From Liolophura sinensis (lineage: Eukaryota; Mollusca; Polyplacophora; Chitonida; Chitonidae), in the NCBI RefSeq assembly GCF_032854445.1, contig NC_088301.1:9174281-9234280 (forward strand): DNA of 60,000 nucleotides, given 5' to 3'. This document shows, piece after piece, positions 45,513 to 59,154 of this stretch (position 1 is the first letter of the stretch; every line of letters starts with the position of its first letter). A program made the position numbers and the translations under genes. The notes beneath the pieces were generated by a model. It searched no databases. It worked only from the letters and a program-made list of their open reading frames with translations, and was not told where the DNA came from.

Positions 45513-48439
45513 CCGAATGATGAAGGATCAGGGATCCTCTCTGAAGCTTCTAGACTGTCGAGTTCCGCGTACCTGAGAAAGGATGTCAGCACTACCTGTG
45601 TGGCCCTTGTTAACAGCAGATCAGGTAAATCACCTTCATGTCAGTACAGGTGACTCATACCCGAGGTATACGATTATCAGTTAAGGTAAACTGCACCGAG
45701 AAGCAAATTTAAGCCTCACACCATTAGTTTTACACGCACTCCCTCTCTATATGTATACGTCCCCATATAACTAACGATGTTGGTAGGATTGTCATTAATC
45801 TGTATCATTTTTCCCGCCAAGGGAAAATGGAAGGCTGTCAAGAGGCAAATATGTTATGGCGTGTGGCTTAATACAGCAGTGTATAAAAGCTGAGCTACTG
45901 TGTCTCCGGGTTTAATGTTACAAACAACAGTTGTGGTAATGAACAGGTGAGATCCTTCGTACACCCAGCCTGCCATGCTGTATGTGATATGACATATATA
46001 CAATGGTACTTATTAACGTGAAAATATGATTGATGTCTCACCTGTGAATAAAGACAAGTGGTAAATAAAAACTATTAATTAATACGACCAGTGTGTGTTT
46101 AGGTGAAGGTTTCACCAGATAACTCTAAGCTTTCTCGCATAGATCGTTCAGGGTTTTTCTTCCACTATATGGACAGAGACCATGAAAACAGACACCAGAC
46201 AGGTTTGATGCAATAACCCGTGACGTGCAAGGCTGTCTGCACAAAGCCTAAGTGCAGTTATTAGTATGTAGTTAAAATACTCCCAAGGGTTATTTCGGTC
46301 GCCTATGCGTGGGAATATGTATGTACGTACCTCTGTATGTCTAACTGAGTCGTGAGTTCGACCCTGTCAGTAGGCTATCGATTGACTAACCCAGGAATTT
46401 TGCTAACGAACAAGATTGTCTTCGCTGGGCAGTAGATAAATCAGGTACATAACACGAACTATGTCGGATATAAGCGACAAATCACCACACCGCGAACAAA
46501 AATATCCCCAGAGTAGCCACTCGATTTGCTGTATTGTGTTAAAGCCGATACATTGATTGCCACGCTTGTGATGCTTATCAGCCAAATTTACACCAGTGAT
46601 TATCACGTCGATTGTTACCGCGTTGAAGGCTACCTATCCAACATTTGTGTCAGCATTATTCCTTACACACCACCTCCGTATAAAGACGTCTAGAGTGACG
46701 ATTTACCACCCGAGAACGAAGAAGGGAAGTCTACTAAAACTGAAGAAGGAAACAACTGTGGTGACATATATTCGCTACTGATACTGAGTGACTAAATATA
46801 GTCGTTTGGTCACGTGGTTAAGGTGATCCACATTCAATGAGTAGGTTAGATCAGTGGGGATTCATTTCCACTCTCAGACAATGATTTTCCAACATTCCCT
46901 AGCTTATATTCTTCTCGGGCTGGATGGAAATTAAAAAGCTGTCGACATTGACCTCTCATGTTGTCTTACATGACGTCATACTTCAGTCATTTTAGTATGT
47001 GTTACACGTGGGAAAAAGCTCTCCAGTACAAATTGCAAACCGTCTGATGTTTGTTCCAGTCTCTTCTGGCACTCCGGTTTCCTGCTCTATGTACTAGCTG
47101 CAATCGTATGCAAAAGAAAATATATATACATAAGAAAAAAACAATATTTTTTTTTTCAAATAACCCATTGTATGGAACAGACATTGAGTGAAATGTACAT
47201 TCGAATGAATATCTGTATGCCCATCCCGTAATTAAGTATAGTATTTGTTATGCAGCACATGACAAGCCTATGCTTGTATTATAGTCGTAGTCTTGCCCAC
47301 ATATTAAATAAGGCAAGAGTATGCATGACGTTATAAATACTGTTTGGCAAATTTAACTCCACTGAGAAACTGCGGTAATTAGTGAACGTAAAAAGTAATT
47401 ACATCTGAGAGCAACTATCTAGGTTTATGCATAAACTCCAATCTTTACAGGCACGACCTTCTCTTTCATCACTTTGTTAATTGTTTTGTGATGTGTTGCG
47501 GCAAAAGTATTTTAAAATGTTTTGAGACGTTCATGGTCATCCTTTTTACACTGACTAGTCATGTTTTCTGCTTTTCTTGTTAAACTTTCATCTGACAACA
47601 GCACTAAAAATAAGGTGCATTTCAATCTACTTTTGAAAATACAAACTATATATATATATATACATAATATGGCTGATTCAGCTCAGTGTATCTGTACGTG
47701 ACCATGGCGCAAAATGTGCTATATCCCCTACACATGCAACTATAAATAAAAGTCAATTAAGACTAATTTAAAAAAAGACTTTTACATATAGATTACATGA
47801 AGTCAGAAGGTCGTGTAACAGTCATGAATACATTTTGCATTATAGTTTCATAATGAAGATTTATGGCAGGTTTTCCATAGGTAAACACTTCTTTTCTCGC
47901 GGTGTTGTAATTCAGTTAAACCTTTTCATTGGTGTTCAGTGGGGTCTGTTATATCTGTTTTCACTCCTTCTTCCATATTATTTCTATCTAACATTCCATC
48001 TGCGAATTTATTGTGGGCATTAATTAGTGAGACGTGGTAAACAATGTCGTAATGAAGTAAACCAATTTACACAATACATAGTCGTTTTAATTTATCTCTA
48101 ATGTATAACAATCAGTGAACAATCTAGCTACCAGTTATTCGAGTGTTTATAATCAACATTCAAAAGTTATTTCTTTTATCTTTCAAGAATTTCTGATGAC
48201 GTGAATGAAGGTACACTGAGCTGTAATGCAGACGTCGGTATGGCGGAATGATAGAAGAAAACACCTTTAGGGGCTTGGTTTTTTCAGATGTTTCTTTGGG
48301 GTTAAGTCAGACTTAAATCTTAATTCAAATCTTATAACGCAAAGCACATGAGCATTAAACCTAACCAAAGTTTACACCAACCTGAACTCTTATCACTTTT
48401 TATGAAGTCTCTTCATTCGAAAATCACATACAGACCTAC
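45513..48439. other. Mostly anonymous non-coding DNA
   Basis: No gene was recognised. A tRNA-head-like segment lies at about 46800-46878 (GGTCACGTGGTTAAGGTG; B-box-like GGATTCATTTCC), a TGACGTCA at 46971-46978, and a short (TA)8 at 47647-47662. Confidence 0.45.
46800..46878 (+). mobile_element. Possible tRNA-derived SINE head
   Basis: TGGTCACGTGGTTAAGGTG resembles a Leu/Ser-type A box, and GGGGATTCATTTCCACTCTC about 50 bases later resembles a B box. It does not fold as an intact tRNA. Confidence 0.3.
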
Positions 48440-48680
48440 TGATATATATGATTCATATAAGTTTATTATGCATTCTCTTGTTAATTACCAGTATAGTGAA
48501 TTTGCGTTTTATTACTTCCCATCTTGTATTCTTGAGGTCTTTTGGTTTCAGTACATGTGCTAATTAAGTCTGGATTACGTCCCTAACTCCTTTCTCTTCA
48601 TTATTTTTTTAACAAATTAGCTGTTTCGATGTACTGTTTTTTGTTGTAGTTTTAAGCATGCAACATTACTGTTGTATTTA
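48440..48680. repeat. Diverged duplication, copy 1
   Basis: It shares with 49540-49790 an ordered series of words: TTGTATTCTTGA, TTGGTTTCA, GCTAATTAAGTCTGGATT, a TTAGCTGTTTCGA-like segment and AGCATGCAACATT. The offset is about 1112 bases. Confidence 0.75.
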
Positions 48681-48849
48681 CCCATCTATATACACTATCT
48701 ACATCCGGTTTGAGTAATCGTATGAAGCCTTATATAACATGTATAATATAATTCAGCAAAATATAAATGACATGCGTATGTAATAAATGATAGATATAAT
48801 GAAGTTCTTAATAAGGAAATATACTCTATAGCGATGTAAGTTTTTTATA

Positions 48850-49003
48850 TTTATTTATTTATTTCACTGGTGTTTCGCGCCTCACTCAAGAATATTTCAC
48901 TTAGACGACTGCGGCCAGCATTATGGTGGGAGGAAACCCGGTAGAGGTCGGTCAAAACCCACGCAAGTTGGTGGCAGACCATCCCACGTACGGCCAAGTT
49001 TTT
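48850..49003 (-). mobile_element. SINE type A, 5'-truncated copy, lying between the two duplicated blocks
   Basis: The reverse tail (CACTGGTGTTTCGCGCCTCA, CAAGAATATTTCACTTAGAC) is followed by GCGGCCAGCATTATGGTGGG and CATCCCACGTACGGCC. Confidence 0.92.
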
Positions 49004-49539
49004 ACATACCTCCTCATTTTAAGTTCCGATCAGGGTAATTAATCTACGTTTTAATGTACGTGTACGTGCTCTACATGTGTCCCGCCGCATGGTTACATGC
49101 GATGTCAGAGAGTCCTGGCGAAATTCATAATAATTATTTGCTTCATCTGAACTGCACTAGCAGGATTACAGGGACATATATATGCAGCAAACATGACAGC
49201 TGAAATGGCTGTCTGAATTATTAATGGACAGACTGATTGACTAGTTGATTGATTGATGAAGTGATTGGTTGATTGATTCATTAACTGATTGATTGATTAA
49301 TTGTTACTTCTTGCTCTGTTGATTGCTGACTCTATTCAATGTCTGATTCAATTATCGACAAACAAAGGCATCTACATGTAGGTCAGGTCTACATATCTGT
49401 TCATTTATTCTTACCCAAATCTACTTCACGTTAATTTGTAACTGTTACATTGAAGACCCGCCGACATTCTCGATTGTGTTATCAGTTCATCATTTAATTA
49501 GGGTATCAGCGTATACCCGTCACAACAAATAATAATGCA

Positions 49540-49790
49540 GTAAAATACATTTATTATATATTTACGTTCATAATAGTGTATTATGCCCTTGTAATTTACC
49601 GGTATAGTTTAGTTACGTTTTATTTCTTTCAATGTTGTATTCTTGACGTATATTGGTTTCATATTATATACTAATTAAATCTGGATTCCTCAATATCCCC
49701 CTCTATTCTTTTTTTGTTTGTTTTTTGTTTAATTAGTTGTTTCGACGCACTGTCCTTTGTTGACGTTTTTAGCATGCAACATTCTACAAA
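49540..49790. repeat. Diverged duplication, copy 2
   Basis: See the partner block at 48440-48680. This copy reads TTGTATTCTTGACGTATATT, ACTAATTAAATCTGGATTCC and TTAGTTGTTTCGACGCACTG, ending AGCATGCAACATT. Confidence 0.75.
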
Positions 49791-52499
49791 AACATGTCTG
49801 CCATCAATTTTGCTTACTTTGAAAGTGATGAGGTTTCTTTGTTCTGGATTTTGGCTATAAAGCTGCATATTAGATTCTATATTTATGATTTATAATATAG
49901 TCTTTATCTCTACATGTTATAAACTGAACGTAAAGACACCAGCTTTGTTCTTTGGAACAAGACAATTTATATGGAAAGTAGATTTTCATTCATTTACTTT
50001 TCTGCTTCGTAATAATTATTCATGGATAAGAGCGCGTGTCATAAGAATTATAGGCTTTCATTAATTATAATTACTCTCGCATATAATTACGGATCCTCAA
50101 CCGTGGGACTTCACATAATTCTAAAACCTGGGGTATAGATAACGTCATAACTCTTTATTGTCATGCTCATAACATAAGGGTGTGTACAAATGTAATCCCA
50201 CACTGTGTAAAATTTTGCTAAGTTATACACACTCCTCTACTTAACTGATATGTGTTTCTGAATTTTGAATATTTCACTTACATGACTGGAACCATATTTA
50301 TGTGTTGGAAACTAATTAGCGAGCTCAAGTTGTTCGTCATTTTCATTTTGAAAGGCAACTAATCCCCAATGTACTTATATATTTTTTATCCAAGGCCACT
50401 TGCCCAGCCCTTGGGGCGCCATGGACCACTTTTTACCATCATGCAAGGCTCTCAAAGTATGCTGCGGAAGAGGGTGAATCTCTGCAGAAATCCACGTCAA
50501 AGGCCGGGAGTGAATTAATGCCTCGTGTTTCCTACAGTGATCATGAATTTTGACGGATGATAGGAAAGCCGGGAAATTTTACCACTGGTGTTTCTAGTTC
50601 TTCATGAGTCTTACACGAACACCTGCTTTAGGCTGGTCTTCAATTTGAAAAGTTCTTTACCATAAATTCATGAATTTAAAAGAAAAATGTCTTCTTATAC
50701 CTCTTAACTATCTAGTGCACTACAATGTTTATACAGGTATTTACGATTTGTTGACTGGTACTATGTATCGCCTGTATACTGGTTATCTCCCTTTGACTGC
50801 ATTAATTTTCCTTTTGTCTTTCCAAATTACCTTCTGCTAACGCTACCACACGTGCCAGATATCGTGTATTCAGTGTACCCCAGTTCATAGAACACAACCT
50901 AGGGTGCATCGTAAACAACACGAAAAAATAAACAGCTCTGACTTTATACATGTATTGCACACGACATGCGTTCATTAGAGATTGTTTACTCTTTCATGTT
51001 TATTTTTGCCCATATTTGCTTAATCTTTAGGTGTATATTTTGTCTGTAAAATCACATTTCTTTTTTACAGAATTATTTTGCATCTTCTTTTTGCATCATA
51101 TTGAAAAACATGTATCATATTGCCTGAAGTCAGGGCCATTCGCTTGTTTACAGCTGACGATATTTTAGAACTTGCCAACACGACTATTGAACGTCTGCTT
51201 TTAGCACGGTATTACCTCCAGGTATTAGAGGGTGGAGGTACGGTTATGGGGCTTAGTCATTCATACGGTCACCGACAACAAGCAAGTAAATTCATTTTTA
51301 AAATATCTCATCCCCGTTTAAGCAAAGCCGCGTATATTTAATCTCCCCTAAAGACAAAAGGTTTTAGCCTCAACAATGTATTATTACTAGCTGAGACGCG
51401 GGGGTGGGAGAAAAAGAGGGCAGGATTCGCGGGATGTGGCGGGCGTTGTACTATACAAGTCACGAACTGCCCCCCGGTATGTAGGCTTCCGCGATAAAAA
51501 CAAGCTCTAGGTCTTTTCGTACGTAATTAGCCTCGGATGAAGGACGCATTGGAGTTGGAGCACGCAAAGTCTTTACTATTAAATTAACTGGAATGAAACT
51601 AATAATGAATTCATACTATACCCACATATGAGTATAAATGAGGCGTCCTTCAGAATGCTTTGCTTATTGCTTGTATACCAGTGTGACGTATAGGCAACAA
51701 ATTAGAACAGAAGTTTATTGCTCCTAGGGGTTGAAACAAGACAATTTTACCGATGTGTGACCGTAAGTCGCGACGCACGCGCAAAAATGAAAAATAAAAT
51801 CAGCGTCACCAACAATAACGGCAATAGCACCGTATAATCCATTGGATCTCTTCATCGCGGCCAAAGATCCCGTCCTTTTGGACTCCGGTATACATGTACA
51901 TACACGTTTCTCTCTCGCCATTTCGTTGGAGCACCCCGTGTACTTGATATTCATGATTAAACTTCACAGTGATAATTTATAGTATTCGTCAAACATGCAG
52001 CAGCGGCAGGATACCTTGGGTGGGAGCACAACATACCCGGTGACAACTCTGACGATCTTATCGCGGATAATAGGATGTTGTAATCCGTTAAGGATTTAGA
52101 AAACAACTGTGAACATATCTAGATTTTTTTTCTTTTCATATCTGCATTAACGTCGATGGCGATTTAAACCTGTAACGGCTTACTGCACAACGGCAATGAC
52201 TGGGGTAATCAATTCGAAACCAGCACCCTGCCTGATAAACCTCCTAACGTAAAGCCACATGTAAATCAACAAAAGCGGTATTCGAAAATGCAACTTAATT
52301 GGTCAAGGCTTTGGCAGCAGAATGGAGTCAGCATTTTGGCTATTTGAGAGCTCTCCAGTTCTTATTAAGAGCAAATTTGAGTTTCCATATTCAATTTTTA
52401 ATTGTTTTAATCGTTAAAGCCACACTGTGCACCAGTGAAATAAATGCACGAATAAAAGACATTGGATAATACTGCCAGACAGACATTTTAGGCTGTTGT
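49791..52499. other. Anonymous non-coding DNA
   Basis: No gene was recognised. A weak SINE-like fragment lies at about 50258-50330 (GAATATTTCACTTACATGAC), and a tRNA-head-like word at 50500-50535 (GGGAGTGAATTAATGCCTCG) resembles the type B head at 5701. Confidence 0.45.
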
Positions 52500-52836
52500 T
52501 ATACTACAAATTTTACCCAGGATCAAACCCTGATCGGGCCATACCAAAGACTTTAAAACTGATACTTGTTGTTGCCTCGCTTGGAGCTCAGCACTGAGGG
52601 TTTAGGAAACAGGACTGGTAGGTCCGGTGTCAGAATAATGTGACTAGGTGGATGTCATCAGTGTCTTCGGCATGATACTTCAGTGGTGGCAGCACTTTCG
52701 CGGCATGGGCACGCCCTGCCACAAGAAGACACACTATCTATACACACACCTAATGACTCCTCGTCGTCATATATGACTGAAAAATTGCTAAGTACGACGT
52801 TAAACCCCAAGCATTCATTCATTCAGTCATTCACTA
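52500..52836 (+). mobile_element. SINE type C copy
   Basis: It reads TCGGGCCATACCAAAGACTT, TTGTTGTTGCCTCGCTTGGA, CAGTGGTGGCAGCACTTTCG and GCCCTGCCACAAGAAGACAC. The 3' end is ATATGACTGAAAAATTGCTA with AGTACGACGTTAAACCCCAA and a CATTCATTCATTCA tail. Confidence 0.95.
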
Positions 52837-53119
52837 TATATTTCTGCACTGCTATTTTACACCTAGTTGAAATACATCAGAATTTTGTCTGTTACTTTCA
52901 GCAACCGTAGCTCAGAAAATGGTGATTGTGCTAGATTTGTACATGTTATAGTGAAAAGTGCAGGCTACATGTGCAGGCATGGCATAGTACCAGGCGAAAG
53001 TTATGGGATATATATTTTTAATTGAAGCTTACTACATAAACAGTAAGAAAATCAATGTAACCGTTAGCTGCAACGCTTTAGGCCGGTGATCATTGACAGG
53101 GGTGTAGGAAGTAAATGAA

Positions 53120-53121
<2 letters not shown>

Positions 53122-53174
<53 letters not shown>
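53122..53174. repeat. (GT)26 microsatellite
   Basis: A pure GT/TG tract of 53 bases followed by a G-rich segment (GCGGGGTGGAGG). Confidence 0.98.
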
Positions 53175-53175
<1 letters not shown>

Positions 53176-53358
53176 CGGGGTGGAGGTAATGGTGCTGGGT
53201 GGCACTATCCCATCCAGTCAAGTGAGGATCCGAGGAGAGTCAAGCTCCGGTCATAAGCTCTAAAAATCTATACCGCTGTGTATAGCCGTACACGCGTGTG
53301 AGTGAATTTTAAGAGGAAAAAAAATTATTCATTCTCAAAGTTGTGATGCTACGATACC

Positions 53359-53502
53359 TTTTATTTATTTATTTATTTTTTTGATAGGTGCTTTACGCCG
53401 TACTCGAAAATATTTCATTTATACAACGGCGGCCAGTATTATGTGGGAGGTATCCCGTTCAGAATCCGGGGGAAACCCACGACCATCAGCAGGCTGCTAG
53501 CC
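53359..53502 (-). mobile_element. SINE type A, 5'-truncated copy
   Basis: The reverse tail (GATAGGTGCTTTACGCCGTA, CTCGAAAATATTTCATTTAT) is followed by ACGGCGGCCAGTATTATGTG and CCGGGGGAAACCCACGACCA. Confidence 0.93.
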
Positions 53503-54280
53503 TTGGTGATTGTATACTTTATGCCTACTTTGTGTTTTAAACCTGCAGTGCTGTAAAGGGTTGTCTCTAAAGGACGAAACTCTTAACAAAATGTGTATGT
53601 TATAGACTGAATTGCACTTGAAATGAACCCATAAATTAAAAAAGAAGAATCTCTGATGTTGTGACTTCCTGAAAAGCAGTGCCGGTCACCTCTGTAAAAA
53701 ATTGGGAAAACTTTTTGTATTTTTTGTATACGGTTGTATCAGTGAATCATTGTGGTTGGGTGGGGCAACAAATGAAGGTAAACAAACAATAAAACATCTC
53801 AATAATTGATGATAGAGGCATGTTGACATGTTAAGCCTCTTAGGAGACCTGGCACGACAGTCTACACGGACAATTTGGAAACAAGGCAACCATACATGCA
53901 TATTCATTAGGTTGTTTTATATGGCATTCGTATATTCAGCACTCTGATTTGCCATACCACATTAATGATTCAGGTCAGGAATTCCCTCGATTCTGTTGGA
54001 TGTCTCAATTGGCCATTTACATATTCAATATACTGTCCTGAACAAAAAAGAGGGACTGCATGCGACAATGCCCTACAGCGAGTTCAAGCCATTTATATCA
54101 GATGAAAATGTGTATTTTCAGCTCTGAAAATATCCCCAGGCTAGATAGCATCTTTCAGCTTCAGTAACTGATGCCTATATTTAGGCCGAATGGGCTAAAA
54201 TAACAAGGATGCGTTCTTAATAGATTTCATATCTAGTACATGCAGCAATAAATGTTGTTTTCTTTCTTTTTTCTCTCCAG
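53503..54280. other. Anonymous non-coding DNA
   Basis: No gene or repeat family was recognised. Confidence 0.5.
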
Positions 54281-54371
54281 GCGAGGATAGAAATGAAGTG
54301 GTGCGTGGCATGTTACGTGCTTCCTACAAGAACACTCGTACACACCTGACTCGTGTCTTGTTTTGTTTCTG
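54281..54371 (+). other. Candidate orphan exon
   Basis: An excellent acceptor (TTTCTTTCTTTTTTCTCTCCAG) is followed by about 91 bases to a strong donor (TTTCT|GTAAGT). The open frame starts with two bases of a split codon and encodes EDRNEVVRGMLRASYKNTRT and a following hydrophobic stretch. It stays open past the donor to a TGA near 54436, so it could also be a terminal exon. The product is not recognised and no matching exon was found. Confidence 0.28.
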
Positions 54372-55687
54372 TAAGTTTATAGTAGACAAACAACCTCAAG
54401 ACCCGTACCTTTATCATTCTAATCGAACTCGCTGATCGGCCATGGGAGACCACCATCCCTCCTTCAGTTTGGCCTTTGTGTAAACAATTTCTGTCGTTGT
54501 TGGTCATGGAATTAAATTTAGGTAAACCACATATATGAGGAGATGACCTTTTCCCATCCAACGACTTTGAGAATCAGATAGCAGGTCGTCGTGTAGCAGG
54601 CTGGTATGTCCCCAGTATGCCCTGTTTTTCTAATTTTTGGGACACCTGGTCTGCTCATTTTAGTCAGTATATATGTAATTGTAGCAGGAATAATGAGTTT
54701 CATTTTTGTCACATGGTTTGACCATCTAATGAACAACATACTCATAAGTTGAATTTTCCATAAAAAGGCTGATAAAGAAATGTACTATTCTAATTCAACA
54801 CTACTATTATCTGTCCTAAAAATTAGAAGGATTAGGGGGAATTTTGCTGCTTACGTTTTGCATATTCTCTTTAAACCCCTGGCATACACGAATCAGAGTA
54901 TTTATGGATATCCTACACAGTGTAAACCTTCGCGCGAAAATTCAGCATGAAAAGATCCAATGTATTGAAATTGGACTAAATTTTTAAAGTGTAACAGAAA
55001 ACATATTGACAGGCTCAAAGATAATCTATACTTAAGCATATTAAGATCATGGTTCTTCGTAACAATTATGCAAATCGGCTGAATTTGACTGTTCAGTTTT
55101 CTTGCTTCAGTGATAGATATCTCTATATGATCGCAATACATGTATATCTACACCTGAGTTTCTTTCTATGTATGTACCCTAATTCCTCAACCTTGAAAGA
55201 GCAACTATCAGTGCAATTTATGCACATTTTGAATTTTATTTTAGAGACAAAACTACATTGGTTGGATTGGCCAGTTTGAGGATTTCACAAAAAGTATAAT
55301 TTTATCAGTCAACGCAGAATGACGCTTTAAGAATCTTGAAAAACCTACGAAAAGGTTGAAGAATTACAGTATGTATACTTCTCGCACACCTGATTTATGA
55401 CGAATTTACTTTTCCAGATATTTTCTCTTTTTAAACTAGAATAATCCTTAATCTTATTTTGCAGTATCTTATAATTACTGTTTGCTAAAACGTTTGTCTA
55501 AAGCGATCTGTTACATTAGTTCCAGCTAAAAAATTAGCTTGCGACAACATGCATATTTCATGCGCGTTTACCTATACCGGTATATATAGTGCCAAAGACA
55601 AAATAAGCTACCATATTCCGAGAGACAATGAAGTGTACAGTAACGAAGATCTGCATATTCATTCGGAAACTTCAAATTGTTTCTGGG
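54372..55687. other. Anonymous non-coding DNA
   Basis: No gene or repeat family was recognised. Confidence 0.5.
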
Positions 55688-55942
55688 ACCTCCATGCCTG
55701 GAGTAGTGGTTAGCCTGCTAGCTCAGCAAAATGCAACAGGAGCTTCTCAGAAATGTGATCGGTGTGAGTCCAAGTCCAACTCATACTGGCTTCCTCGTCT
55801 GTTGTACGTGGAATGTTGGATGGTCGTAGTTTCCCCCGGATCTTCCCGGATTCCTCCCACCATAATGCTGGCCGCCGTCGTTTAAGTGAAATATCCTTGA
55901 ATATCGTGTAAACTTGAATGAAATAAATAAATAAATAAAAGT
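55688..55942 (+). mobile_element. SINE type A, near full-length, diverged
   Basis: The head has an A-box-like TAGTGGTTAGCC and a B-box-like GTGAGTCCAAGTCCAACTC. The body has CACCATAATGCTGGCCGCCG. The tail is slightly altered (GTGAAATATCCTTGAATATC) and ends in (AAAT)n. Confidence 0.93.
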
Positions 55943-56223
55943 ATTATTTTAGCCGTTTCCCTTCGGCGTCTCACTGTAATAGACTGGTCCCAAAATCGAG
56001 TTAGTTGTCAATGCTACCTCACTGGAACGTGGCAGTGAAAACACTTCATACATGTATGTATGACATTGCACCCCAGTAAAGTATGTGGACGCTGTCCAAA
56101 AATAATAATAGGCCTATTTGTCCTATACATATGCCTTTATAGTCTCGTCGTCATCCAGGGAAGTAAAGGTATTCTTAGGTAATATGCATGGCTCGAATTA
56201 AGTTAGCGGGGTGGGTGTGGGAG

Positions 56224-56489
56224 GTGCCTCCGTGGCTCAGTCGGTTAGCGCGCTAGCCCAGCGCAATGACCCAGTTGCCTCTCACCAATGCAGTCGCTGT
56301 GAGTTCATGTCCAGTTCATGGTTGGCTTCCTCTCCGGCTGTACGTGAGAAGGCCTGGCAACAACCTGCGGATGCTTGTGGGTTTCCCCCGGGCTCTCCCC
56401 GGTTTCTCCAACCATAATGCAACTCAACGTCGTATAAGAGAAATATTCTTCTGTACGGTACAAAACAACAATGAAATAAATAAATAAAC
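56224..56489 (+). mobile_element. SINE type A, full-length
   Basis: A perfect A box (TGGCTCAGTCGG, 56233-56244) and a B-box-like GAGTTCATGTCC (56301-56312) mark the tRNA-derived head. The body (CTTCCTCTCCGGCTGTACGT, GGGCTCTCCCCGGTTTCTCC) leads to the tail and (AAAT)n. Confidence 0.96.
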
Positions 56490-59154
56490 TAAGTTAAGGA
56501 GACATTTTTTGTCTTCCTAACAACACGCTATGTACCATTGTACCTGTGGTGGCAACACGCACGCGTTAAACCGCAGTTCACCCTACGAACCACAGACGCC
56601 TGCATTTTTGTTATACCCTGTGTTTATTCACAATACTTTTCACCTATACATTATACCGTATAACCGCAAGCTAATGAGTAATCAGATTACGGTGGGGAAA
56701 AAAGAGGGCTGGCTAATTAATCAAGCGATTAACGAAGCTTGGCATTCCTGGGGGTACTAGTCACCTGTGATACACGGGTGAGGTCTATATAGTGACTCCG
56801 AATAGATCATATCAGCTTCATCTCTCAGTTCCGCTAACATCGTTCCAATTAGCCGCTCAGATGGACAGGAAGTAAACTGCTCTCTGGTAAAACACGAGTG
56901 CAGCGTTCCCAGGAGCTTGTGACATTCATAAACACCGCCAGTTTTAAATATTCACAGCTACAGCCGTACATAGATGGCCGTTCCATTTAGCGGCAACATG
57001 TTCCAGGCTTAACATCATACAGGAAAATAGAGAAATCTGAGCTAATATGTCCTGGACAATGTCACGTTAATTTGTTCTTTTTGTCCCGAGTTTACAACAA
57101 AGAAACTAGCAGACGATGACTTTTAAACAACTTGAAGATTGATGTCGATCTCCATCCAGGTGTCAGGTGTCAAAATTTTGTCGTGTACACTTTTTAAATT
57201 TCAGGGCATAGATGCCAAACAAACTTTCAAATCTGCACGTCCATGTCAATGAAATTCATTAAAACATGTACATTTAATACATGAATATATTTATAAATTG
57301 AAGATCCCTCTGTATACTTACACCCCTCTCTAAATGTTTAACTTTGATGCTACCCCTAGCTGTAAGCGCATACACCTGCACGGTATGAATAAAGATGCTA
57401 TGTCAGTCTATATCTTGAAATATACATTTTTGGTAACAGTATCCACAGTGACCAACATACAGAGTAAACAAGAACAGGCTCTCTTATTCAGCAGTTTAAA
57501 CAGTGTGCTCTAAAAAATAAGTCGGCCGTACGATAAGCAATTAATCCGTCGTCAGGAATTACTATCTGTCGAATTTTCAAAGAGACCGATGCAAATGTTT
57601 CTGGCCTAGATTTTAATCGTGATAAAGAATTTAGATTGGCAATATATTCTCCTTTCTTTAATAAACAGGGTGTATTTACCTTTAATATACGGGCTGAAAT
57701 GAATAGATGTATAGAGGGAGTAATTAAACTTGAGAAACTGATATCACATGGAGGGAATGTCTGACCCCTACCTTCAAATGATACCCGTTGAATTGATTTC
57801 ATTATATAGCTTAACAGGTACAATTGATTTCCGGATATCGTCACCACACCCATTTGGCATTAAACTGAAAGATGATCTTTCTAGCGACATTTTATCTTTC
57901 TTTGTTCCTTTATCCGATGATTTTACTTCATGCACGTTTTAAAGCTTAAAAGCAAACACAAACAATTTGGGAGATACCTGCATGTTGATTGAAATTTAAC
58001 ACCTGCATGCATGTGCAGCTTAGGCGACCATTCAGAAAGTATTGTTAATAACATCATGTTAACCGGGCCACTCCAGGCAAATGTTCCTATAAGGTGACCC
58101 CTTTAAGGCAGATGGTAGTTGGTGTACATTGGCAACAAGTTGGCATGTAAATGAGTGTACATACGTATAAGTGTAAACAAATAAACATTACCTCTTGCAA
58201 CTCATGAAATATTTTACAGAGAAATTCTATCAAATATAAACCTTTAATCGGTAAGAGAGTTTTAATTTCTTGATTTAATCCCGCCACCTTCACCTAGATA
58301 TAACATATCTTAGAGGGATATTTATAGCATTGAAAATCTTCTATTTTGTATGTTACACCACGTGTACATTTTTGAGTAGTCTAACATGAATGCCATATAA
58401 AATATACTTGCTTTTAAACCGAAAATGTCAAAAAATGCTGTTTGTTTTCATTTTCTTTATGTACACCCCAATGTAAAAATTTGTCAATTTTAAGTTTTTC
58501 CTTTCCGACATAAACACCTTTGTGGGCGATAAAACACACGTTTTCAAGCCAGAAATATCTGAAAGAAGTTGAGAAATGTAATATTTGCATGTTTCTGACG
58601 TGTGTAGATAAGGAATCTGACACCGATTTGCCGCTGAAATACTGCTGATTTGTGAGCAATATATTACTTTTTGAAAAGCAAAATAAACATAAAACTCACG
58701 CTATTGGCTCAGAGATTTATGGTGAGAATCAGAAAAAGAAGGCGTAACATTAGCCTGAGTAACAAAGAAATCTGCGATCTTTTGGCTTAAAAATTGATAC
58801 TGAGGATTTAATGCATCAGAAGCACATCGCTGAAAAATTCTTCCGCGGTTTTTATTGCGTTGATCTTGTCTGACAACATGTCACATGCAGCACTTTCATT
58901 CATATCGAAGGTGGGTTGCAGAATCATGAAAAACGACCAGAGTCGTTGTAAGTCAAATACCAGTTTAATGTAACAAACCTAGTGGTATAATCTCTCAAGA
59001 TTCAACTTGACTTTTAAGGCAGATACAAGAAGTATATAGTAATTAGCCTACTAGAATATGCAACACTTCCTCTGCTGTCTTGTTGGATTCGTTTTTATCA
59101 GTTACAATGCATGCACTTTAAAGATTTACTGCTATTTACATACTGCTTATTCGG
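56490..59154. other. Anonymous non-coding DNA
   Basis: No gene was recognised. The 121-codon frame at 57488-57853 on the - strand has no family motif. Confidence 0.5.

Noticed and set aside
45381-45653. 90-codon open frame ending near a CAG|GTAAAT donor, in a phase that would fit the exon-like segment at 54281
   Set aside because: The first half contains a reverse tRNA B-box segment (GGATTCGAGCGTGCGACC) and looks like SINE sequence. The phase match has a one in three chance of being accidental.
51120-51341. Frame with a TADDI-like motif resembling reverse transcriptase
   Set aside because: Only one short motif matches; no other RT blocks are present in the surrounding sequence.
57488-57853. 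121-codon frame on the - strand
   Set aside because: No motif or homology was recognised; nothing supports it beyond length.
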